Under the pieces are notes generated by a model. It searched no databases. It was given only the letters and a program-made list of their open reading frames with translations, and had not been told where the DNA came from. From Elusimicrobiota bacterium (GTDB taxonomy: Bacteria > Elusimicrobiota > Elusimicrobia > UBA1565), in the NCBI GenBank assembly GCA_041660925.1, contig JBAZVI010000003.1, forward strand, positions 124,001 through 188,000: a stretch of 64,000 bases of DNA, in the 5' to 3' direction. The position numbers and the translations under genes are program-made. Of the stretch, positions 7,985 through 23,903 are shown in pieces (the stretch's first letter is position 1; each line of letters begins with the position of its first letter).

Positions 7985-8822
7985 GGTCGGCCTTCCGTGC
8001 TCGTGTAGGCGATGCTCAGGGTCTCCTCGCCGCGGAGGAGGGTCTCGAATCGGATCTCGGGGCTGCCGAGCGCTTCCCAGCGGGCCCGCGCGCGATTGTG
8101 CAATTCGAGCCGCAGGTCGTCGAGGCGCGGGCAGTTCTCCTTTCGCATCGCCCCGGACGCGCTCTGGGAAGCGGACGGGGGCTCCACTCGGCTCGCCCCT
8201 GCGGCGCCCCGCGAAGCGGGGGCAGGGTCCGACGCAGGGGCCAGCTGCAGATCAGGAACGAAGCGCACGTCCCAGAGGTCCACCGAGAGGCCGAGGGTCA
8301 GGAGCTTGAGCACGGCCTCCTTCAGCGTCCACAGGCGCGTCTGCGCCTGCGGGGTGTCGAGCGCGGGGCGCTCGCTGGGGTGCGCGAAGATGGTGAGGAA
8401 CGACTGCGGGCGTTCGGCGACGCGCTCGACGTCCACGCCGACGCGGCCGTTGGCGGGAGCGGCCGCGGCGACGGCCCCGCCCGGTCCGTGGGAGATGGAC
8501 AGGAACGGGGCGCCGGCTTCGGGGTCGCCGGGCAGCGCCGCGTAGGGCGAGCCGTCGCGGCGGTTGAGGATGGCCACCTCGCAGAGGCGGTCGGAGCGCC
8601 CCTTCTCGGCGAGAAGCGCGCAGACCAAGCGCTTGGCCGCGAGGCGGCCGGAGAGCCAGTCCTTGCGGCGCTTGGGCACCTTGAACGCCGCGAGCTGCGC
8701 GAGCTCCGCGGCGCCGAGCTGCTCCGAGAGGTCTTCTCCCCCCTCGTAGCGCTCGGCCCAGCGCGCGGCTTCCTCAGGGCTCAGGCGCAGGAGGCGGCAG
8801 GGTCCGACGCGTTCGGTGAGGC

Positions 8823-8826
<4 letters not shown>
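7981..8826 (-). CDS. 4'-phosphopantetheinyl transferase, Sfp type
   Basis: 281 residues. Moves the phosphopantetheine arm from CoA onto carrier proteins. The Sfp signatures are present: ISHGPGGAVAA near 111, GVDVERV at 130-136 (Mg-binding Asp/Glu) and LWTLKEAVLKL at 165-175. The start overlaps the megasynthase stop by ATGA at 8826 and its own stop overlaps the carboxylase start, so it is translationally coupled to its probable substrate. Odd: residues about 196-234 are a low-complexity Ala/Ser/Pro insert encoded by two adjacent palindromic elements of the family seen in several other genes here. The substrate ACPs carry Thr at the attachment site, so acceptor specificity deserves testing. Confidence 0.92.
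8196..8240 (-). repeat. In-frame palindromic element inside the PPTase gene
   Basis: Outer stem CCCCTGCG (8196-8203) with CGCAGGGG (8233-8240). Inner stem GCCCCGC (8206-8212), loop gaa, then GCGGGGGC (8216-8223). A second, more decayed copy follows on the coding strand (about 8140-8185). The layout and the outer-stem sequence match the copies at 14690-14740 and 28714-28766 in unrelated genes. Encodes an Ala/Ser/Pro linker. Confidence 0.65.
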
Positions 8827-17624
<8,798 letters not shown>

Positions 17625-17700
17625 GATTTGTCGGGTTTCCTGGTCCGGGGAGAGCGGACAATAGTGGACCGGCGGTTGGGGATGCTCGGCATCTTGAAAG

Positions 17701-17730
17701 ATGGTAGCACAGAGCCCGATTCCATGTCAA
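17701..17730 (-). promoter_or_regulatory. Promoter of the megasynthase operon
   Basis: On the minus strand, TTGACA (17730-17725), an 18-bp spacer, then TACCAT (17706-17701) preceded by TGC, an extended -10. Transcription would start near 17694, giving a leader of about 70 nt to the ATG at 17624. The start codon has no clear Shine-Dalgarno sequence. Confidence 0.6.
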
Positions 17731-17739
17731 CATTTTTGA

Positions 17740-17826
17740 GTGCCAGACTTTAAATAGTGATAGCTATTCAAAAGACATGATATACCTATTGATATCGCCG
17801 CAACAGGAGAAGTGTGCCAGACTTTA
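17740..17826. repeat. Paired 13-bp direct repeats upstream of the megasynthase
   Basis: GTGCCAGACTTTA occurs at 17740-17752 and again at 17814-17826, 74 bp apart, close to seven helical turns. The region between and around is AT-rich, in contrast to the rest of the window, and includes near-palindromes such as GATAGCTATT. It lies just upstream of the minus-strand promoter, where an activator or silencer could bind. Confidence 0.45.
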
Positions 17827-17936
17827 TGTATTTAAAGATTTCCATTCCCTTTGAGTCTTCTGGCGGTCCGCGACCGTCCGACGCGCTTCATTCTCCTCCT
17901 CCGCCGTGTGTCGGCGAGAGTATATGGTACGCAGTA

Positions 17937-17964
17937 TTGACAGGAGTCGAAAAATTGCTATAAC
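17937..17964 (+). promoter_or_regulatory. Promoter of the proline-rich membrane protein gene
   Basis: TTGACA (17937-17942), a 16-bp spacer, then TATAAC (17959-17964) preceded by TGC. The predicted start of transcription falls about 3-6 nt before the ATG at 17975, and there is no Shine-Dalgarno sequence, so the transcript would be leaderless. Confidence 0.6.
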
Positions 17965-17974
17965 TTCCCCCGAC

Positions 17975-19078
17975 ATGAGCGCGCTTCTCACCGATGTATG
18001 GGCGTTGTCGTATGTCGCAGGCCTGCTTCTGGGCCTCGTCGCGTTCGTCTTCGTCTTCAAGCATTACCGCGCCGCCGCCGAGGACGAGGCGCCGCTCGAC
18101 GAACCCCTCAGCACTCCGGCGCCGGAGAAAGCTTCGCCGAGCGAGCCGGTCCCCGTCGTCTCGCTGAAGGACGCTTTGCAGAAGCTCCCGGCCGTCGAGA
18201 CGAAGGCCGCCCCTGCGCCGACGCCTCTGTCCGAGACGACGCTGGGAAAGATGGAGATCAAGAGCTCGACCGGCTCCGTGAGTCCCGCGGTCGTCTACCT
18301 GCAGAACCTCAAGACGCAGATGGAGCATTTCGAGAAGGAGATCCAGGCGCTCCAGGGCGAGCTCACCGGCTTCGTGCAGCGCCATGACAACCAGTTCGAC
18401 GCGCTGCTTTCCCGCCTCGGGGACCTCCAGCAGGACCTTCATCAGCAGGTGAGCGCGCACGTCGACGCCGCGGCGATGCAGCCTGTTCCCGCCCCGACCT
18501 CTCGGCAGAGCTCGGGGCCGGTCCCGAGCGTCGTCGAGGGACCGAAGCCGCAGTCCGTTCCGAAGCCTGCTCCGAAGCCGGTCGCGAAGCCGCAGCCCGC
18601 GCCCGTCGTGAAGTCGGAGCTCCCTTCGGCGGGCCAGAGCGCCGAAGGTCCGTCGCGGAAGGAAGACGAACAGCGCGACGGACACGCCGCACCCCCGAGC
18701 GCGTCAGGGACGGCGCGAGAGGAGAAGGGCCAGCGCGCCGCCGCGCCGAAGCCGGAGCCCTCCGCACCCGTCGTGAAGGCGGAGCTCGCGCCGGCGCCCC
18801 AGGCGAACGCTCCGGTCCCGGCCGAGGAGACTCTTCCCGGACGCCGCGGCGAGCCGGTGCGCATCCCGCTCCCGGCGGGCGCCAAGTCCGTGCCGGTGGA
18901 ATCGATACCCCTCCCCGCGCAAGAGAAGAAAGCCGAGGAGACGGAAGCTCCCAGGCCCGCGCCGGCTCCGACCGAGCCTTCCCCCGTTCCCGCCGACTTG
19001 CGCGCCGACGAGACTCTGGTCCTCAAGCCGAGCGGCGAGATGGAGCCGAAGAAGCGAGGCCCGGTCTGGCCCGTCTAG
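17975..19078 (+). CDS. Membrane-anchored proline/alanine-rich protein with coiled coil
   Basis: 367 residues. One N-terminal membrane segment (SYVAGLLLGLVAFVFVF, about 13-29), then an acidic linker, a short conserved-looking helix region (VVYLQNLKTQMEHFEKEIQALQGELTGFVQRHDNQFDALLSRLGDLQQDL, about 108-158, heptad-like), then about 200 residues of Pro/Ala/Lys-rich low complexity. The low-complexity part holds three palindromic elements of two families (18519-18544, 18622-18648 and about 18690-18745). The ATG at 17975 is chosen because the promoter ends just before it; longer in-frame starts at 17906 and 17927 would lie upstream of the promoter. Divergent from the megasynthase. Function unknown; an envelope-spanning or scaffold role is a guess from architecture. 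Confidence 0.7.
   Translation: MSALLTDVWALSYVAGLLLGLVAFVFVFKHYRAAAEDEAPLDEPLSTPAPEKASPSEPVPVVSLKDALQKLPAVETKAAPAPTPLSETTLGKMEIKSSTGSVSPAVVYLQNLKTQMEHFEKEIQALQGELTGFVQRHDNQFDALLSRLGDLQQDLHQQVSAHVDAAAMQPVPAPTSRQSSGPVPSVVEGPKPQSVPKPAPKPVAKPQPAPVVKSELPSAGQSAEGPSRKEDEQRDGHAAPPSASGTAREEKGQRAAAPKPEPSAPVVKAELAPAPQANAPVPAEETLPGRRGEPVRIPLPAGAKSVPVESIPLPAQEKKAEETEAPRPAPAPTEPSPVPADLRADETLVLKPSGEMEPKKRGPVWPV
18519..18544 (+). repeat. In-frame palindromic element, second family
   Basis: CGGTCCC (18519-18525) pairs with GGGACCG (18538-18544) around gagcgtcgtcga. This resembles the GTCCCGAGC..GTCGA.GGGAC type of dispersed repeat rather than the CCCTGCG/CGCAGGG family. Encodes SGPVPSVVEGPK. Confidence 0.5.
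18622..18745 (+). repeat. Two adjacent in-frame palindromic elements
   Basis: The first has the stem CCTTCGGC (18623-18630) with GCCGAAGG (18641-18648). The second, partial copy (about 18690-18745) keeps the right half, reading GACGGCGCGAGAGGAGAA then GGGCCAGCGCGCCGCC. Together they match the copy in the megasynthase at 12440-12500 over most of its length, in the same reading frame. Confidence 0.65.
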
Positions 19079-20034
19079 CTCGTATTCTCCCCCTCGTCGC
19101 GCTGTTCTTCGCCGCCCCCGCGCGGGCGAAGCTTTTCCCCGACGGCCCCTTCTCCGGGAAAGCGGCGGGCACGACGGGCGCGGCGTTCCTTCGGCTGCCG
19201 GCGGGGGCGCGCGCGCTGGCTCTCGGCGGCTCGGGGGTCGCCGCGGTCCGCGATTCCGAATCCATGTTCTGGAACCCGGCCGGGCTCGCCGTGCTCGAGG
19301 AGCACGGACTCTCCGACGTCAGCGCGGCCTACAACATGCTGCTCGAGACGTCCTACGCGGGCTCAATCGCCTACGGGCGCCCCCTGGGGGGAGGACGCGG
19401 CGCCCTCGGAGCCTCCCTGGTCTACTTCTCCCAGTCGGCCCTGCAGGGCTACGACGCGAAGGGCGATCCGACCTCCTCCTTCACGCCGAGCGACCTCGCG
19501 TTCGGGCTGGGCTACGGCCGCGTCGTCGGGCCGGTGAGGGCGGGCGCGGGGCTCAAGTTCATCCGCTCCGAGCTCGCCGGCGCGAGCGGGACCACCTTCG
19601 CCGTGGACCTCGGCGTCCAGGCCGAGCGCGTCACCGAGATGGGGGAGGGGCCGCTCGACGTCGGGGCCTCGCTCGTCAACCTCGGCCCGCCGCTCAAGCT
19701 CGGCGGCGCCTCCGATCCCCTCCCCTTCAAGGTCCAGCTGGGGACGCTGTGGCACATCAACCCGCGCCTCAACGGCATGCTCGACGGGCACCTGCCCGTC
19801 GACGACGACCCGTACGCCAGCTTCGGTCTCGAATTCCGCCAGGTTTTCGCGGAGGACTTCCGCGCGTCCCTGCGCGGGGGCTACAACGTCCGCAACGAGC
19901 GCGGCGTCGACGGCCTTGCGGGGATGTCGGCCGGGTTCGGAGTGGAACTGCTGCGCGGCCGCATCGACTACGCCTGGGTCCCTTTCGGGGACCTGGGGAT
20001 GACGCACCGCATCACCCTCGGATTCAAGTTCTGA
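19066..20034 (+). CDS. PorV/PorQ-like outer-membrane barrel protein
   Basis: 322 residues. The frame extends well upstream of the first ATG (19264). The conserved start of the family, GTTGAAFLRLPAGARALALGG...FWNPAGLA, lies before that ATG, so the ATG cannot be the true start. Going upstream, CTG at 19066 gives MARLARILPLVALFFAAPARA, a clean signal peptide, with GCGAGG about 7 bases before it; no ATG, GTG or TTG is available in frame. It would overlap the previous gene by 13 bases. The rest alternates glycine-rich strands and ends in HRITLGFKF, an outer-membrane barrel C-terminus. Related proteins serve in outer-membrane secretion or surface attachment; the role here is not shown. Confidence 0.8.
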   Translation: MARLARILPLVALFFAAPARAKLFPDGPFSGKAAGTTGAAFLRLPAGARALALGGSGVAAVRDSESMFWNPAGLAVLEEHGLSDVSAAYNMLLETSYAGSIAYGRPLGGGRGALGASLVYFSQSALQGYDAKGDPTSSFTPSDLAFGLGYGRVVGPVRAGAGLKFIRSELAGASGTTFAVDLGVQAERVTEMGEGPLDVGASLVNLGPPLKLGGASDPLPFKVQLGTLWHINPRLNGMLDGHLPVDDDPYASFGLEFRQVFAEDFRASLRGGYNVRNERGVDGLAGMSAGFGVELLRGRIDYAWVPFGDLGMTHRITLGFKF

Positions 20035-20061
20035 TCTATTAGCGTCTCTTTTCCCTATTTC

Positions 20062-20097
20062 CTCTCCCCACGGGAGAGGGTCGGGAGAGGGGCGATC
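20062..20097. repeat. Intergenic palindromic repeat, intact copy
   Basis: CTCTCCCCACGGG followed by AGAGGGTCGGGAGAGGGGC, a pyrimidine-rich arm facing purine-rich arms that can fold into alternative hairpins. A second copy follows at 20109-20194. Probable dispersed intergenic repeat; may also terminate the PorV-like gene. Confidence 0.55.
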
Positions 20098-20108
20098 TCT
20101 GCGGCGTT

Positions 20109-20194
20109 CTCTCCCCACGGGCGTCCGCATTCCGTGTAGCGGACCTGGCGCTATCAGCGCCGGGGCGCCAGCGAGGGTCGGGAGAGGGGCGATC
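20109..20194. repeat. Second copy of the repeat, split by a 51-bp double hairpin
   Basis: The left half (20109-20121, CTCTCCCCACGGG) and right half (20173-20194) match the intact copy at 20062-20097. Between them, about 20122-20172, sit two hairpins: GTCCGC/GCGGAC (20123-20128 with 20139-20144) and CTGGCGC/GCGCCAG (20145-20151 with 20165-20171). This looks like one small palindromic element inserted in another. Confidence 0.6.
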
Positions 20195-20210
20195 CTTGTT
20201 GGGGTACCCC

Positions 20211-20248
20211 CCTCACCCTGCCCTCCCCCCTGGGGGGAGGCAGTGAGG
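20211..20248. repeat. Long intergenic hairpin
   Basis: CCTCAC (20211-20216) pairs with GTGAGG (20243-20248), enclosing a C-run and G-run stem (about 20218-20230 with 20232-20243). It lies between two convergent genes and could terminate either; there is no T-run. Confidence 0.5.
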
Positions 20249-20280
20249 AAAGGTCGTTCCTCAAAACTTCGAGAACACCC

Positions 20281-21840
20281 TCATAGAAGAGGCCGCATCA
20301 CGCGCAGCATCTGCGCGTGGATGCGGCCGTTGCTGGCGAGGGTCTGCCGGCCGAAGGACTCCGGTTCGTTCCAGGGGAGACCGTCGAAGGCGGTGACCTT
20401 CCCCCCGGCCTCCTGCACGAGCAGCGCGCCGGCCGCCACGTCCCAGGGGTTCAGGGAGAACTCCCAGTAGCCGTCCACCCTTCCCGCCGCCGTCCAGGCG
20501 AGGTCGAGCGCGGCCGATCCCGAGCGGCGCACGTCGTGGCAGCGCTTCATGAACGCGCTGTAGAACCGCAGGAGATAGTCGGCGCGCCGGGCCCGGTCGT
20601 AGGCGAAGCCGGTGAGCAGGAGAGAGTCCTCGACGCGCCCCGCGGCGCTCACGCGCAGCGGGCGTCCGTTGAGCGTCGCCCCGCGGCCGAGCTCGGCGAA
20701 GAAGAGCTCCCCGCGGCTCGGGTCGTAGACCCCTCCCATGAACGGGCGGCCCCGGCGGAGGAGTCCGATGGAGACGCAGAAGGCGGGGAAGCCGTGGGCG
20801 TAGTTCGTGGTGCCGTCGAGCGGGTCGATGACCCAGGTGAAATCGGACGCGGTCGTGCGCGGGGCGCGCTCCTCGGTCAGGAAGGAGTGGTCCGGGAAGC
20901 GGGCGAGCACGATGTCGAGGACGCGCTGCTCGCTCGCGTGGTCGGCCTCGGTGACGAGGTTCGCGCGGCCCTTGTAGCGGATGTGCACCTTCCCGAAGCG
21001 CGCGCGCAGGACGGCGCCCCCCGCACGAAGCGCCTCATGGAGCGTGCGGCGCAGGAGCGCACGGGGGACGGCTTCCCGGCGGGCGACGGCGCCGGCGAGT
21101 TCCTCGGCGCCTCGCCGCCCGGCCTCGGCCGCGGGCTCGATTCCGCGCCGGCGCAGGGCGGCCGACGTCGTCGGGCCGATGGAGGCCGCGCGCGCGGCGG
21201 CGAGGAAGCCCCGAGCGGCCGGCGCGCCCAGCGCGGAGAAGAAGGCCTCGACCGCCGAGGGCGAGGCGAAAACGGTCCAATCGGGGGTCTCCCCGCGCCG
21301 CGTCAGCGCGCGCAGGGCCCGGAGTCCTTCCGGGTCCGGGACCGTGCGGTAGGCCGGGGCGACGACGAGCCGGGCGCCGGCCCGGCGCAGCGCGCGCGGA
21401 AGCTCTTCTCGTCCCTCGAGCGCCCGCGGCAGGAGGATCCTCGCGCCGCGGACCTTCCCCATCCGGCGGGCGAGCGCACGCGCCTCATGCCTCTCGGGGA
21501 CGGCGGCGGCGTTCCAACCCCGCTCCCGGAGGGCGGCGGCGGTGGCCGGGCCCACGGCGTAGAGGCGCCGGGGCGGCCGGGGCCGCAGGCCGAGGGTGCG
21601 GGCGCGGCCGAAGAAGGCCGAGACGGCGCTGGCGCTCGCGAAGACGACGGCGTCGAAGTCCGGGAGCTCCCGCAGGGCTCGGTCGAGCGCGGACCAGCTC
21701 GGCGGCGGGACGGTCCGGATCAGCGGCGCGTGCACGACTCGCGCGCCTTTGCGCGCGAGCGCGCGCGTGAGTCCTTCGGCGCGGGCCTTCGGGCGGGTCA
21801 AGAGGACGGTCTTTCCCCTGAGAGGGAGCATCCCTCCCAT
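20281..21840 (-). CDS. Fusion of uroporphyrinogen-III synthase and inositol monophosphatase family
   Basis: 519 residues. Residues about 1-250 are a HemD domain: GKTVLLTRPKARAEGLTRAL, FASASAVSAFF, YAVGPATAAALRERG, DWTVFASPSAVEAFF and SIGPTTSAALRRRGI. HemD cyclises hydroxymethylbilane in tetrapyrrole synthesis. Residues about 255-519 are an IMPase-superfamily phosphatase: ANLVTEADHASE, FLTEE, WVIDPLDGTTNYAHG and NPWDVAAGALLVQEAGG, the full metal-binding set. No stop or frameshift separates the two, and the linker is short (RRGAEELAGAVARREAVPRALL). No other heme genes are nearby. The fusion is unusual to me; whether the parts act together is unknown. Confidence 0.9.
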   Translation of the reverse strand: MGGMLPLRGKTVLLTRPKARAEGLTRALARKGARVVHAPLIRTVPPPSWSALDRALRELPDFDAVVFASASAVSAFFGRARTLGLRPRPPRRLYAVGPATAAALRERGWNAAAVPERHEARALARRMGKVRGARILLPRALEGREELPRALRRAGARLVVAPAYRTVPDPEGLRALRALTRRGETPDWTVFASPSAVEAFFSALGAPAARGFLAAARAASIGPTTSAALRRRGIEPAAEAGRRGAEELAGAVARREAVPRALLRRTLHEALRAGGAVLRARFGKVHIRYKGRANLVTEADHASEQRVLDIVLARFPDHSFLTEERAPRTTASDFTWVIDPLDGTTNYAHGFPAFCVSIGLLRRGRPFMGGVYDPSRGELFFAELGRGATLNGRPLRVSAAGRVEDSLLLTGFAYDRARRADYLLRFYSAFMKRCHDVRRSGSAALDLAWTAAGRVDGYWEFSLNPWDVAAGALLVQEAGGKVTAFDGLPWNEPESFGRQTLASNGRIHAQMLRVMRPLL

Positions 21841-21862
21841 TCTAGTCTTTTCCCCCCTATTT

Positions 21863-21871
21863 TGGTATCAT
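21863..21871 (+). promoter_or_regulatory. Extended -10 promoter of the EIIA gene
   Basis: TGGTATCAT, matching the TGnTAnnAT form, 16 nt before the ATG at 21888. No good -35 is seen. The implied leader is about 10 nt and has no Shine-Dalgarno sequence. The same nonamer precedes glk (29703) and yjbQ (40854). Confidence 0.5.
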
Positions 21872-21887
21872 GAAAAGACCAAATTAA

Positions 21888-22445
21888 ATGACTTTAGGCT
21901 GGTTTCGCAAGAAGGACGGCAAGGCCGCAGCGTCGTCCAACTCCTCCCCGAGCCCGTCCCCCGCTCCCGCAGCCCTAAACAGCAGCGTGCGCATCGGACA
22001 GCTTTTGACCGAAGATCTCATCCTCCGCCTGCCGGCCGGCAAGACCAAGGAGCAGCTCATCAAGGTCCTCATCGAGCGCCTTTGCCGCATCCGCAAGCTG
22101 GGCGACCCCGGCCGCTTTTACGCCAAGGTCATCGAGCGCGAGCAGGGCATGAGCACGACCCTCGACACGGGGATGGCGATCCCGCACGCCCGCATGGACG
22201 GGCTGGACTCCATCGTCGCCGTCCTGGGGCTGCTCCCGCAGGGCCTGCCCGACCCGAAGCAGCCCGATTACATCATCCGGGCGATGTGCATCTTCTTCTC
22301 CCCGAACCGGCAGGAGGTCTTCACCCAGCACCTCCACCTCCTGCGCGGCGTCTCCGCGCTCTTCCAGCCCGCCCTCCTCGACGAGGTCTCCGCCCTGGAG
22401 TCCCCCGCCGAGGTCCTCCGGGTCCTCGCCTCCCGAGAGCAGTAA
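21888..22445 (+). CDS. PTS EIIA type-2 domain protein (PtsN/fructose-type)
   Basis: 185 residues. The N-terminal 30 residues are a Ser/Pro-rich extension. The rest is an EIIA type-2 domain: DLILRLPAGKTKEQLIKVLIERL, then GMSTTLDTGMAIPHAR, in which the His of IPHAR is the phosphorylation site. No other PTS component is in the window, so a regulatory (PtsN-like) or orphan transport role is possible. Followed closely by def and fmt, so it probably leads this housekeeping operon. A clean ATG follows a short leader. Confidence 0.85.
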   Translation: MTLGWFRKKDGKAAASSNSSPSPSPAPAALNSSVRIGQLLTEDLILRLPAGKTKEQLIKVLIERLCRIRKLGDPGRFYAKVIEREQGMSTTLDTGMAIPHARMDGLDSIVAVLGLLPQGLPDPKQPDYIIRAMCIFFSPNRQEVFTQHLHLLRGVSALFQPALLDEVSALESPAEVLRVLASREQ

Positions 22446-22452
22446 GGGCTTC

Positions 22453-22965
22453 ATGATCCTCCGCATCACCAAGCACGGCGAGCCCGTCCTCAAGGGCCGC
22501 GCCGAACCCGCGGACTATGAGCTCCTTCGCAAGGACCTCCCGGCCCTGCTCCGGGACATGTGGGCGACCATGTACGCGGCCAGGGGCGTCGGCCTCGCCG
22601 CGCCGCAGGTCGGGCTGCCGCTGCGGCTCGCGGTCATCGACGTGAAGACCGCCGAGGGCAAGCCGGACCGGCTCGTCCTCATCAATCCCGAGGTCGTCGC
22701 GCGGGAAGGCGCGGTCGTCGAGGAGGAGGGCTGCCTCTCCGTCCCCGGCGTCTATGCGCGGGTCCGCCGCCACTCGCGCGTGCGCGTGCGCGCCTTCGAC
22801 GAGAAGGGCCGCGTCTGGGAGCGCACCGGGACCGGTCTGCTCGCACGCGCCTTCGAGCACGAGGTCGACCATCTCGACGGCAAGCTCTTTCTCGACCGCC
22901 TGGACCTCGTGCAGCGCCTGAAGGTCGCCGGGCTCCTCCGGGACCTGAAGAAGAACTGGAAATGA
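22453..22965 (+). CDS. def: Peptide deformylase
   Basis: 170 residues, the usual length. Removes the formyl group from nascent N-terminal methionine. All three motifs are present: GVGLAAPQ, EEGCLSVPG (metal-binding Cys) and HEVDHLDG (HExxH). The C-terminus (LDLVQRLKVAGLLRDLKKNWK) is a basic helix as in other deformylases. The TGA overlaps the fmt start (ATGA at 22962), the classic def-fmt pair. Confidence 0.97.
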   Translation: MILRITKHGEPVLKGRAEPADYELLRKDLPALLRDMWATMYAARGVGLAAPQVGLPLRLAVIDVKTAEGKPDRLVLINPEVVAREGAVVEEEGCLSVPGVYARVRRHSRVRVRAFDEKGRVWERTGTGLLARAFEHEVDHLDGKLFLDRLDLVQRLKVAGLLRDLKKNWK

Positions 22966-23903
22966 GGCTGCTCTTCCTCGGTTCGCCGCAGGAGGCCGTT
23001 CCCTTCCTCGAGGCCTGCGCCCGCGCGCATGAGGTCGTCGCGGTGCTCACCCAGCCCGACCGCCCCTCCGGGCGCGGCCTGCGCCCGACCCCCCCGCCCG
23101 TCAAGGACGCCGCGCTGCGCCTGGGCCTGCGCGTCCTCCAGCCGGCGCGGCCCTCCGAAGCCGCCGACGAACTGAAGGCGCTCGGGGCGGACATGGCGGT
23201 CGTCGTCGCCTACGGGCGGATCCTTTCCGCGAAGACCCTCGCGGCGACGCGGCACGGCTTCCTCAACGTACACTTCTCCCTGCTCCCGCGCTGGCGCGGC
23301 GCCGCGCCGGTCGCCTGGGCGCTCATGGAGGGCGACGCCCGCACGGGGGTCACCCTGTTCTGGATCGACGAGGGGCTCGACACCGGCCCCGTCCAGCGCA
23401 TGGCCGAGGAGGACGTGCGGCCGGAGGACGACGCGCGGACCCTGATGTCCCGGCTCGTGTCGCTCGGGGTGCGGGAGCTCGAGGGGGCCCTCGCGGACGT
23501 CGCGCTCGGCCGCGTCCGGCGCGAGCCGCAGACGGGGGCGCAGACCCGCGCGCCCAAGCTCGGCCCCGAGCACGCGCGCCTCGATTTCTCCCTCGACGCG
23601 TCCGTCTTCCACAACCGCGTGAGGGCCCTCGCCGGAGGCCCGCGGCCGTTCCTGCGGCTGGCGACCCCGCGCGGTCCGCTGCGCGCCGCCGTCCTGAGCA
23701 CCTTCCCGGGCGAGGCGGAGGTCGGCGGCGACCCCGGCTCGGTCGCGCGCGTTGAACGCGCGCGAGGGGTTTTAGTAGAATGCCGCCTCGGCAGCGTCTG
23801 GCTCCGCGAAGTCCAACCCGAAGGGAAGAAGCCGATGTCCGCGGCGGATTTCCTCAACGGTTTGCGCACGGGGCCGGGCGACCGACTGGAGATCATCCCC
23901 TGA
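22962..23903 (+). CDS. fmt: Methionyl-tRNA formyltransferase
   Basis: 313 residues. Formylates initiator Met-tRNA with 10-formyl-THF. Seen: FLGSPQEAVPFLEA, TQPDRPSGRG, VVVAYGRILSAKTL and NVHFSLLPRWRGAAPVAWAL, which contains the catalytic Asn and His. The C-terminal OB-like tRNA-binding part follows from about residue 205. A promoter-like TTGAAC, 18-bp spacer, TAGAAT lies inside the gene at 23752-23781 and could add expression of the downstream genes. Its stop overlaps the next start (CTGA). Confidence 0.97.
   Translation: MRLLFLGSPQEAVPFLEACARAHEVVAVLTQPDRPSGRGLRPTPPPVKDAALRLGLRVLQPARPSEAADELKALGADMAVVVAYGRILSAKTLAATRHGFLNVHFSLLPRWRGAAPVAWALMEGDARTGVTLFWIDEGLDTGPVQRMAEEDVRPEDDARTLMSRLVSLGVRELEGALADVALGRVRREPQTGAQTRAPKLGPEHARLDFSLDASVFHNRVRALAGGPRPFLRLATPRGPLRAAVLSTFPGEAEVGGDPGSVARVERARGVLVECRLGSVWLREVQPEGKKPMSAADFLNGLRTGPGDRLEIIP

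Noticed and set aside
23752..23781. TTGAAC-18-TAGAAT as the main promoter of the PASTA-rpe genes
   Set aside because: It lies inside fmt and could be chance; the stop-start overlaps argue for co-transcription. Mentioned under fmt only.
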